Shown here: piece after piece, positions 1-5,267 of the stretch
Position numbering within the stretch: position 1 is the stretch's first letter
Layout of the letters: every line of letters starts with the position of its first letter
Position numbers and translations under genes: made by a program
The notes under the pieces: generated by a model
Told to the model about the DNA's origin: nothing
The model's input: only the letters and a program-made list of their open reading frames with translations
Databases searched by the model: none
Assembly (NCBI GenBank): GCA_947625715.1
Contig: CANQPR010000075.1
Span: forward strand, 1-6,316
Reading direction: 5' to 3'
DNA length: 6,316 bases
Source of the DNA: an uncultured Bacilli bacterium
GTDB taxonomy: Bacteria > Bacillota_I > Bacilli_A > RF39 > UBA660

Positions 1-77
1 GTTATTATTGGATTTAAATATTCATAAATAAAATATTTTTAAATAAAGTTTATTAGATTTAAAGGATGTGAGAAAAA

Positions 78-674
78 ATGAACTTAACAAAAGAAATATT
101 AAACAAAATTATTTATACCAAAAACGGTCGTGAATTTTTAAAAGACATTGATTTGGAGGCCTTAGAGTATTTTATTAAACTTAATACTTCAGCAATTGAT
201 GATTTACAAAGTATTGATTTAACTATTATTCCCTATGGATTTCATTTAACGAATGATAAAGATTATTCTATAATGGTTCTTATAGACAAAATATTATTTA
301 AAAAAGGGCCGACGACTTATGCAGTTATTGAAAAACAAAATAACCGTTTAATGAATACAATTAAAGATTATAACACCAAGTGTTACTTAGTATTAGATGG
401 CCATACTTTTTATTATTATGAGTATGAAAATAATAAATATTTAATTGGCGGTAGTTTAACTTCCTTAAAAACGATTATTGATGATAAAGAATATTTTGAA
501 TATAAAAATTTTAATATTAATCAAAAAAATTTATTTGATCAATTAATAGGTGTCAATAAAAATGGTGATAGTTTTTATGAAGAAATTTTTAACAAACTAG
601 TCACCAAAGTAAAAAGTCCTAAAAAGACTAATAAAAGAATTTTAAAAAAAACGGCCCATCAATTTAAAAATTAA
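78..674 (+). CDS. Hypothetical soluble protein with basic tail
   Basis: I do not recognise this 198-residue protein. The ATG at 78 is preceded by AAAGGATGTGAG (61-72), a good SD at acceptable spacing, so the start is convincing. No signal peptide or membrane segment is visible, so it is probably cytoplasmic. Residues 1-45 look helical; about 48-135 alternate hydrophobic and charged residues, as in a beta-rich or mixed fold, with a tyrosine cluster at 112-116. The last 25 residues (about 174-198) are strongly basic, with many Lys and Arg, which might bind nucleic acid or simply be a disordered tail. Its final 33 bases overlap the 3' end of the convergent gene on the minus strand. No promoter stands out in 1-77, where only AT-rich sequence is seen, and no terminator follows the TAA stop, so its transcript may run antisense into the neighbour. 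Function unknown. Confidence 0.8.
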   Translation: MNLTKEILNKIIYTKNGREFLKDIDLEALEYFIKLNTSAIDDLQSIDLTIIPYGFHLTNDKDYSIMVLIDKILFKKGPTTYAVIEKQNNRLMNTIKDYNTKCYLVLDGHTFYYYEYENNKYLIGGSLTSLKTIIDDKEYFEYKNFNINQKNLFDQLIGVNKNGDSFYEEIFNKLVTKVKSPKKTNKRILKKTAHQFKN

Positions 675-1286
675 AGTAAAGACTTCACCCAATTCATTTA
701 ATGTTAAAACATTTAGGATTTTGTCAATTTCTTTTAATTCATTGGGATTTAAAAAATTTAATTGTTTTAAATTATCTTGGGCTACATCTTTTATTTTGCT
801 TTCTATTTTCAAAGTTATTAAAGCATAGATAATATAAATACCAATTAATCCTAAAGAAAGACTTATAATCCGCAAATTTTTAGCAAAAATACCAATTATT
901 ATTAATATATAAGCTAAGATAAGTAATATTGAAAATAAAGGTTTAATAGTTTCTTTTATTTTCAAACGCTTATCTTTTTCTTGTTTTAAAATTGCTTTTG
1001 CTATTTCATAAACACTTATACAAATAGCTTTTAAAGAATTATTATTGTATAAATTATTTGATATTCTAAGTACATTTCTTTTATAGTCATAATCAGCATA
1101 TAATACTTTTCTACTAGAAACAACATAAGTATCTAAATTATGTTTTTTGATTAATTCATCAACTATATCAATATTATCTTTTTTAGCTTTTAATGTAACT
1201 TCTTTATTTTTATCTAAAGTAATACTAAGTATCATTTGGGCTAGAAAAGGAATTAAAAAAAGTATACTTACTAAATAAATGTTCAT
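642..1286 (-). CDS. YugP-like (Zn_peptidase_2) membrane protein lacking the HExxH motif
   Basis: The protein follows the layout of the YugP family of membrane zinc metallopeptidases: an N-terminal membrane segment (about 5-25), a helix and strand leading to a D-Y-D-Y...VLRISNNLY stretch (68-83) that matches the family's DHYDP...VVRLSEGVY block, the position of the catalytic helix (92-105), two membrane segments (about 119-138 and 141-161) and a C-terminal helical part. In active members the catalytic helix reads HExGH; here it is YEIAK (96-100), so both zinc-binding histidines are replaced while the Glu remains. The downstream Glu that usually supplies the third ligand appears as E165. I infer a pseudoenzyme. 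Numbering counts from a GTG at 1295, but that codon lies inside the SD AAAGAGTGAT (1300-1291), so ATG at 1286 (or 1289) is the likelier start. Length, about 214 residues, is near the family norm. The gene lies 67 bp beyond the preceding minus-strand gene and follows its terminator. Confidence 0.72.
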   Translation of the reverse strand: MNIYLVSILFLIPFLAQMILSITLDKNKEVTLKAKKDNIDIVDELIKKHNLDTYVVSSRKVLYADYDYKRNVLRISNNLYNNNSLKAICISVYEIAKAILKQEKDKRLKIKETIKPLFSILLILAYILIIIGIFAKNLRIISLSLGLIGIYIIYALITLKIESKIKDVAQDNLKQLNFLNPNELKEIDKILNVLTLNELGEVFTLIFKLMGRFF

Positions 1287-1318
1287 CATTATCACTCTTT
1301 CTAAAAAAAGTATATCAT

Positions 1319-1353
1319 AAAAAAAAACAGAGATTACATTTTTTCTCTATTTT
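1319..1353 (-). terminator. Rho-independent terminator after the small membrane protein gene
   Basis: Read on the minus strand, arms at 1353-1344 and 1333-1324 form a 10-bp stem (AGAGA/TCTCT core, one G-U pair, then A-T pairs) with a 10-nt loop, followed by a run of T that continues to 1319. The G-U pair exists only in the minus-strand RNA; the plus-strand RNA would have a C-A mismatch. It begins directly after the TAG at 1354-1356. The stem is AT-rich, so termination may be partial and allow read-through into the YugP-like gene. Confidence 0.6.
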
Positions 1354-1845
1354 CTATATTTTTTCTAATAACACATCAACATTCACATAATGCGTTTTAA
1401 CTGCTGTATCCCACAATTGATAAAAATATGTTTTTTCATCAGCAACTAAAGTATCTTTATCAACTAAATAATAAATATACTCTTCATTTTCATAAGCATA
1501 TAAATCTTTTAATTTATAAATATTTTTCCAATATATATATAAATTATCTTGGTCAAATTTCTTTGATATACCTAAATATATGTTAAATTTTTCTTGACGA
1601 TAAGTTGTATTAACTAAATCTACATTATAAATAGGTGCCAATTGTAAAGCATCATCATTATTTGCTAATATACATTTAACATTACTTGGTGTATTAATAA
1701 TTTGAACTAATGAATGTGTTTCAAAATATGCGGTGGTTGTTTCAAAATTCTCAAAATCCCATATAAAATATGAACTACAAATAATAATCAGCCAAAAAAA
1801 GATTTCTATCTTCTTTCTTCTTTGTAATTTTTTTAAATAATCCAT
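1354..1845 (-). CDS. Small membrane-anchored protein of unknown function
   Basis: I do not recognise this 163-residue protein. It has a basic N-terminus (KKLQRRKK, 5-12), then one hydrophobic segment (about 13-29), then a mostly polar, tyrosine-rich domain (30-163). The positive-inside rule places the short basic end in the cytoplasm and the C-terminal domain outside. There is no lipobox and no obvious signal peptidase site, so the segment is probably an uncleaved anchor. The outer domain holds a single cysteine (C58) and no metal-ligand pattern. The ATG at 1845 follows AGGGGG (1860-1855) with 9-nt spacing. The gene has a near-ideal promoter immediately upstream and a terminator immediately downstream, so it looks monocistronic and well expressed. 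It sits behind the surface LRR gene and ahead of the YugP-like gene on the same strand; a role at the cell envelope is only an inference from topology and neighbours. Confidence 0.8.
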   Translation of the reverse strand: MDYLKKLQRRKKIEIFFWLIIICSSYFIWDFENFETTTAYFETHSLVQIINTPSNVKCILANNDDALQLAPIYNVDLVNTTYRQEKFNIYLGISKKFDQDNLYIYWKNIYKLKDLYAYENEEYIYYLVDKDTLVADEKTYFYQLWDTAVKTHYVNVDVLLEKI

Positions 1846-1872
1846 TTAAATTTTCCCCCTGAATATGAACAG

Positions 1873-1901
1873 ATTATAGCATTTTTATTAACAAATGTCA
1901 A
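1873..1901 (-). promoter_or_regulatory. Consensus sigma-A promoter with extended -10
   Basis: The minus strand shows TTGACA (1901-1896), a 17-bp spacer and TATAAT (1878-1873), both exact consensus hexamers, plus a TG one base upstream of the -10 (1881-1880). Transcription should start near 1866, giving a leader of about 20 nt that contains the AGGGGG SD of the small membrane protein gene. This is the strongest promoter in the window and serves as a local reference for the unusual one upstream of the surface protein gene. Confidence 0.88.
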
Positions 1902-1930
1902 ATTTTGTAAAATAATTAACAAAAAGATTG

Positions 1931-1944
1931 CTTTTTTCATTTAA
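1931..1944 (+). repeat. Flanking direct repeat, copy 1
   Basis: The 14-mer CTTTTTTCATTTAA occurs here, just beyond the terminator of the surface protein gene, and again in the same orientation at 3601-3614 on the other side of that gene. Both copies follow a TTG with 1-3 nt in between. In AT-rich DNA this could be chance. Confidence 0.35.
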
Positions 1945-1949
1945 ATGTT

Positions 1950-1973
1950 AAAAAAGAATAGCTTAACTATTCT
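1950..1973 (-). terminator. Rho-independent terminator of the surface LRR gene
   Basis: On the minus strand AGAATAG (1973-1967) pairs perfectly with CTATTCT (1961-1955) around a 5-nt loop, followed by five more T (1954-1950). The first arm overlaps the TAG stop codon at 1974-1972. The opposite strand has no T run after the stem, so it acts only for the surface protein gene and separates it from the next gene's own promoter. Confidence 0.82.
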
Positions 1974-3492
1974 AATCAAAAGACACACCTTCCCATGATG
2001 GATGCACATCTTTATCTGGTTTGTTTGCTGGACAATCTTCAAACATACTGCTTGTATAAGCTTCATCATTATGAATAAAGTTTGGGCCATAAGTAATTTT
2101 CGTTAATTTACTTGCACTGTCAAACATAGAACTCATATCGGTTACATTGCTGGTATCAAAAGTACTTAAATCTAATTCTTCTATATTACTCATTCCATTA
2201 AACATCCAACTCATATCTTCTACTCTACTGGTGTCAAAATTTTTACCAAATGTTAAGGATTGGAGATTACTCATATAAGAAAACATATCTTGCATAGTTA
2301 TTACACTACTTGTATCAATACTACTTATATCTAATTTTTGTAAATTTTGCATACTGCCAAACATAAAACTCATATCGGTTACATTATGAGTATCAAAATT
2401 TTCACCAAATGTTAATGTTTGAAGACTGCTCATTAGAAAAAACATAGAATCCATATCTGTTACACTACTTGTATTAAAACTACTTAAATCTAATTCTTCT
2501 ATACTACTCATTCTATAAAACATAGAACTCATATCTGTTACATCACGAGTATCTAGATTTTCTATTCCTTCTATTTTGGTTACTTTTGAAAAACCATAAA
2601 ATAAATTTCGACTATCACTATTTAATTTTATTCCACCTTCTCCTTGTAAATAACCTGTACAATTGGTTTCTTCTGTGTCACATACGACATAACTTTGAAT
2701 AGCATCTTTTTCTCTAAAATCTCCTTCATTAAATGGGCCATGTACTGTTTGTCCTTCACTTCCTGTTTTTTCACTTTTCTTTGTTTCTATTACTATCTTT
2801 GTTATTTTATCTTTGTATCCCCACATTCCTTTTGTATCAGACACAGAAATTGTTCTTAATGTTCCACTATTAACAAATTGGTCATATTTATATTCAGCAC
2901 TTAAGGTTATTTTGCCTTTCCATGTTGCATTTTGGGTTTCTTCATTTAATGGGGTTTGTTGGTCTAAATATAATAATAAATTATAATTTTTTACATCATT
3001 AGCTTTTAAGGTTATATTTTTTAAACTATAAGCATGAAGGGATTCTTTTATAACTTTATTTGCATCATTGAGTGGATTTGCTGTTAATTGCGTAGCTTTG
3101 TTTAATTTACTATGATAATCTGTTTCATATAATATGGCATCTATCCATTCATCGGCTAATTGTCTTTCAGCCTCTGCATTTAAGCTTTCTAAGTTTATCG
3201 TAGCGCTTGCTTGACTATTACAATTATTTGTTATTGTAAAATGGTAAGGGGTTGCTGTACTCAAAAAACTTTCTAATTCATCATCTTTCATGGGATAAGC
3301 ATTAGGAATATCGATATCATTTTCACCTGTAAAATCAATACTAAAACATTCGGTGTTAACAACATTCTCTCCTGTTTGAGTATTTGTATATTGCCAAAAT
3401 GAATAAGTTAAACCAAAAGTAAAAATTACTATTCCTATTATTACTAACATTACTAATACATATATTTTTTTGTTACTACCATTTAATTTCAT
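1972..3492 (-). CDS. BspA/DUF285-type LRR surface protein with SipW/TasA-like N-terminus
   Basis: This is a 506-residue exported protein. Residues 1-29 are a short charged start and one hydrophobic segment, followed by TYSFWQYTNTQTGENVV (29-45), resembling the signal region of SipW-dependent (TasA/camelysin-type) proteins. Residues about 46-203 form a predicted beta domain with cysteines C49 and C91 that could pair. Residues 211-312 are the lead-in seen in DUF285 proteins (GMWGYKDKITKIV at 222-234, paired C271/C278). Residues 313-471 are six BspA-type repeats built around VTDMSSMF, and 472-488 is a degenerate seventh. No LPXTG motif or C-terminal membrane segment is seen, so the N-terminal segment either anchors the protein or is cleaved to release it. 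No SipW peptidase gene is in the window. Related proteins are surface adhesins or binding proteins; the ligand cannot be read here. The start ATG (3492-3490) follows GGAGG at 3509-3505, an unusually long 12-nt gap occupied by a hairpin arm. The promoter carries a G10 tract. Confidence 0.88.
   Translation of the reverse strand: MKLNGSNKKIYVLVMLVIIGIVIFTFGLTYSFWQYTNTQTGENVVNTECFSIDFTGENDIDIPNAYPMKDDELESFLSTATPYHFTITNNCNSQASATINLESLNAEAERQLADEWIDAILYETDYHSKLNKATQLTANPLNDANKVIKESLHAYSLKNITLKANDVKNYNLLLYLDQQTPLNEETQNATWKGKITLSAEYKYDQFVNSGTLRTISVSDTKGMWGYKDKITKIVIETKKSEKTGSEGQTVHGPFNEGDFREKDAIQSYVVCDTEETNCTGYLQGEGGIKLNSDSRNLFYGFSKVTKIEGIENLDTRDVTDMSSMFYRMSSIEELDLSSFNTSSVTDMDSMFFLMSSLQTLTFGENFDTHNVTDMSFMFGSMQNLQKLDISSIDTSSVITMQDMFSYMSNLQSLTFGKNFDTSRVEDMSWMFNGMSNIEELDLSTFDTSNVTDMSSMFDSASKLTKITYGPNFIHNDEAYTSSMFEDCPANKPDKDVHPSWEGVSFD
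2080..2556 (-). repeat. Six DUF285 LRR units arranged as three 53-residue pairs
   Basis: Units begin at residues 313, 339, 366, 392, 419 and 445, giving spacings of 26, 27, 26, 27, 26. They alternate strictly between an ELDLSS-type linker (units 1, 3, 5) and an LTFGEN-type linker (units 2, 4, 6), so the true period is 53 residues (159 bp). At the DNA level a 23-bp identical block occurs at 2163-2185 and 2481-2503, exactly 318 bp (two periods) apart. This indicates growth by duplication of unit pairs. Confidence 0.85.
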
Positions 3493-3493
3493 T

Positions 3494-3523
3494 ATAAAAG
3501 AAGACCTCCGTATCTTCTTTTAT
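3494..3523 (-). promoter_or_regulatory. Leader hairpin presenting the SD in its loop
   Basis: Arms ATAAAAGAAGA (3494-3504) and TCTTCTTTTAT (3513-3523) are perfectly complementary over 11 bp. In the minus-strand mRNA the 8-nt loop reads UACGGAGG, which is the SD of the surface protein gene, and the stem ends one base before the AUG at 3492. The stem has only two G-C pairs, so it should be marginally stable. It may control ribosome access, act as a 5' stabilising structure, or be a DNA operator just downstream of the promoter. The pairing is exact in the sequence; its function is inferred. Confidence 0.6.
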
Positions 3524-3552
3524 TCTACTATATAATACCCCCCCCCCGTCAA
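3522..3552 (-). promoter_or_regulatory. Candidate phase-variable promoter of the surface LRR gene
   Basis: On the minus strand TTGAC (3552-3548) runs straight into ten G, giving a TTGACG -35. The downstream AT-rich stretch offers TATAGT (3532-3527, spacer 14) or TAGAAT (3527-3522, spacer 19) as the -10. Neither spacer is the preferred 17, so small changes in G number would strongly change promoter strength. At the present length expression is probably low. The -10 assignment is uncertain because two candidates compete. Confidence 0.55.
3538..3547 (-). repeat. G10 homopolymer tract
   Basis: Ten consecutive G on the minus strand (C on the plus strand), between the -35 and -10 candidates of the surface protein gene. 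The next longest G or C run in the window is five. Such tracts mutate by slipped-strand mispairing during replication, so the length given may vary between cells or be misread in assembly. Confidence 0.95.
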
Positions 3553-3579
3553 TGAGTTTTTGAATCAAAATTTCCCGTT

Positions 3580-3594
3580 TTTTACAATGTAAAA
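3580..3594. promoter_or_regulatory. Palindromic operator candidate in divergent intergenic region
   Basis: TTTTACA (3580-3586) and TGTAAAA (3588-3594) form a perfect 7-bp inverted repeat around one A. It lies 28 bp upstream of the surface gene's -35 and upstream of the protease operon, where a regulator could act on both divergent units. A one-base centre is too small for an RNA hairpin, so a protein site is likelier. The TACA/TGTA core recalls BlaI/MecI/CopY-type operators, but their spacing differs and I do not assign a family. Confidence 0.35.
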
Positions 3595-3600
3595 TTTGCA

Positions 3601-3614
3601 CTTTTTTCATTTAA
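3601..3614 (+). repeat. Flanking direct repeat, copy 2
   Basis: Second copy of CTTTTTTCATTTAA, in the same orientation as 1931-1944. The pair brackets the whole transcription unit of the surface LRR gene, from beyond its promoter to beyond its terminator. Confidence 0.35.
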
Positions 3615-3635
3615 TACTGTAAATTTTAAATATTA

Positions 3636-3641
3636 TATGAT
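3636..3641 (+). promoter_or_regulatory. Possible -10 of the protease-phosphoesterase operon
   Basis: TATGAT lies within an AT-rich stretch 30 bp before the ATG at 3672 and would give a leader of roughly 24 nt. No convincing -35 is found 16-18 bp upstream, and the nearest good match, TTGCAC (3596-3601), is too far away. This is the best of several weak candidates. Confidence 0.25.
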
Positions 3642-3671
3642 ATATTTTTATTAATAGAATGGAATGATTTG

Positions 3672-4391
3672 ATGAAGAACATTGATTTTAAAGAAATGGG
3701 TAAAGCCTTTTTAATAATTATTTTATATTTAATAATTGTCCCTGAAATTATTAGTATTGTTTTTTATACTTTTTTTAAATCTTTAAGAGATAATTCAACT
3801 GCAATTATGATTATAAATACTCTTATTTACGTTATTGATCTTATAATCATTTTATTTATTTATCGAAAAAGTGTTAAAGATGAATTTAAAAAATATATTG
3901 ATAATTTTAAAAGTTTTTTTAAAACTGCTTTTAAATGTTGGGGAAAAGGTTTTTTATTAATGATTATTTGCAATTTAATTTTAATTCAAATTGTTGGTAG
4001 TATCGCAAGCAATGAACAAACTAATCGCGAGATTATGCAACAACTACCTTTATTTTCTGTATTAACTATGGTTTTCTTTGGCCCTATTGTTGAAGAATTT
4101 GCTTTTCGAAAAGGCTTTAAAAAAGTATTTAAAAAACCTCAAACATTTCTTATTTTTACTGCCCTTTTATTTGGGATGATGCATATTATTAATAGCATAG
4201 ATTATACATCAACAGCTAGTTTATTAGCTAGTTGGAAACAATTGTTATATATAATTCCCTATAGCATTTTAGGTTACTACTTTGCCAAAGCATATCTTGA
4301 TACAGATTGCATTTTTACAAGTATTACTTGCCATATGCTTCACAATGGTTTAAGTATTTTATTAATCTTTCTTGCTCAATTACTAATATAG
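3672..4391 (+). CDS. CPBP family intramembrane glutamic protease (Rce1/CAAX-like)
   Basis: A 239-residue polytopic membrane protein with the three signature motifs of CPBP (Abi/Rce1) proteases, all intact: EEFAFR (E141, E142, R146), FGMMH (F167 to H171) and HMLHN (H221 to N225). These line the active site within the membrane, where the glutamates and histidines activate water for peptide cleavage. About six hydrophobic segments are visible, near 11-35, 43-64, 92-111, 127-140, 158-176 and 190-207, with another at the C-terminus. Eukaryotic Rce1 cleaves prenylated CAAX proteins; bacterial members often process membrane-associated peptides or confer self-immunity to peptides, and the substrate cannot be read here. 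An in-frame TTG at 3669 is possible, but GGA at 3661-3663 is 8 nt from the ATG at 3672, so the ATG is preferred. It is the first gene of a two-gene operon and is divergent from the LRR surface protein. Confidence 0.9.
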   Translation: MKNIDFKEMGKAFLIIILYLIIVPEIISIVFYTFFKSLRDNSTAIMIINTLIYVIDLIIILFIYRKSVKDEFKKYIDNFKSFFKTAFKCWGKGFLLMIICNLILIQIVGSIASNEQTNREIMQQLPLFSVLTMVFFGPIVEEFAFRKGFKKVFKKPQTFLIFTALLFGMMHIINSIDYTSTASLLASWKQLLYIIPYSILGYYFAKAYLDTDCIFTSITCHMLHNGLSILLIFLAQLLI

Positions 4392-4398
4392 GTGTGTT

Positions 4399-5256
4399 AT
4401 GGAAGAAAAAATTATCAAAAGAAAATTAGGAATTATTCCTAAAATTTTTATTGTCATTACGCTTATCATTATTTCTTTATTTTTATGGATGCATTTTATA
4501 GAACCCAAATTAATTGTTGTAAAAGACTATGCAATTACAAACAATAAATTACCTAAATCTTTTGATGGCTTTACAGTTGTTTTATTTTCCGATATCCATT
4601 TTGGACGCACGACAAATGAAGTAGAAGTTACCAATCTGGTTAATAAAATAAATGAATGCAAAGCTGATATTGTTTTATTTGCCGGAGATTTATTTGACCC
4701 TTATATTAATTTATCTGATAATAATATTGAATTTTTAAAAACAACCTTAAGTAAAATTAATGCCAATTTAAAAAAATATGCCATTTTAGGTGACAATGAT
4801 TATTTAGATGAAAATAATTTTCAAGCCATAATGAAAGAAGCTAATTTTCATATTTTAGATGGTAAAAATGAGGCAATATACTATAAAGGTAACACCCCTA
4901 TTTATATAAGTGGTATTTCTTCTATTACTAAAAATCAACCTGACTATACTTTAGCTTTTAAAAAAGATGTTGAAACACTTCAATTATTTTTAGCCCATGA
5001 ACCTCAAGTTATCTTAGATGTTGAAAACAATAGTGATATCGTGTTTACAGGTCATACCTTAGGAGGTTTAGTAAGAATCCCCTTTTATGGAGGTTTACGA
5101 AAAACAAATAATTCCCTTTCTTATGAAAAGGGAAAATACTTAATTAATAATACAACTATGTTTGTTACAAACGGAATTGGGACTGAAGATATATCTTTAA
5201 GATTTTTAAATATTCCATCTTTCTATTGCCTACGCTTTTTTGCACCTCAAAAATAA
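4399..5256 (+). CDS. YkuE-like membrane-anchored metallophosphoesterase with altered active site
   Basis: A 285-residue protein with a basic N-terminus, one membrane segment (about 12-34) and a calcineurin-like phosphoesterase domain (about 58-275), usual in length and order for the YkuE/YaeI group. Those proteins act on phospholipid-like substrates at the membrane. Visible motifs are SDIH (D65, H67), GDLFD (D97), GDND (131-134), LAHEP (H200) and GHTLGGLVRIP (H219), followed by a C-terminal TNGIGTEDISLRF block typical of the group. Two motifs deviate: the family's GNHD is GDND, so the metal-bridging Asn is Asp and the catalytic His is Asn, and the family's GHTH is GHTL, removing a metal-binding His. 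Activity may be reduced, changed or lost. The gene starts 7 bp after the protease stop; its SD, AGGTG, overlaps that TAG, so translation is probably coupled. The GDxxD and first-His sites are intact. Confidence 0.85.
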   Translation: MEEKIIKRKLGIIPKIFIVITLIIISLFLWMHFIEPKLIVVKDYAITNNKLPKSFDGFTVVLFSDIHFGRTTNEVEVTNLVNKINECKADIVLFAGDLFDPYINLSDNNIEFLKTTLSKINANLKKYAILGDNDYLDENNFQAIMKEANFHILDGKNEAIYYKGNTPIYISGISSITKNQPDYTLAFKKDVETLQLFLAHEPQVILDVENNSDIVFTGHTLGGLVRIPFYGGLRKTNNSLSYEKGKYLINNTTMFVTNGIGTEDISLRFLNIPSFYCLRFFAPQK

Positions 5257-5267
5257 AATTATTTTAT
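5253..5267. terminator. Weak bidirectional terminator candidate between convergent genes
   Basis: ATAAAAT and ATTTTAT form a 15-bp palindrome with a single central T, overlapping both stop codons of the convergent genes. It contains no G or C and any RNA loop would consume stem bases, so it would be a poor terminator. Nothing better is present, and the 2-bp gap leaves no other room. Confidence 0.25.

Noticed and set aside
598..640. Terminator for the YugP-like gene inside the convergent gene
   Set aside because: Only a 4-bp AGTC/GACT stem followed by a short T run is present, within coding sequence; too weak to call.
1287..1295. GTG at 1295 as start of the YugP-like protein
   Set aside because: It falls inside the SD sequence, and two ATG codons lie 6 and 9 bases downstream at proper spacing.
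2080..2556. Regular DNA repeats that might be a CRISPR array
   Set aside because: The repeats are imperfect, in frame with a continuous coding region and spell DUF285 repeats; there are no unique spacers between identical repeats.
3494..3523. The 11-bp inverted repeat as a terminator for plus-strand transcription
   Set aside because: No plus-strand transcription unit ends here, and no T run follows the stem on that strand outside the arm itself. Its position at the SD and start codon fits a leader element better.
3538..3547. Poly-G tract as a translational (frame) phase switch
   Set aside because: It is outside the coding region, upstream of the SD and start codon, so length change would alter the promoter spacer, not the reading frame.
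3580..3594. Assignment of the palindrome to BlaI/MecI/CopY regulators
   Set aside because: Those operators have TACA and TGTA separated by two or more bases and no such regulator gene is nearby; only the general class of palindromic site is supportable.
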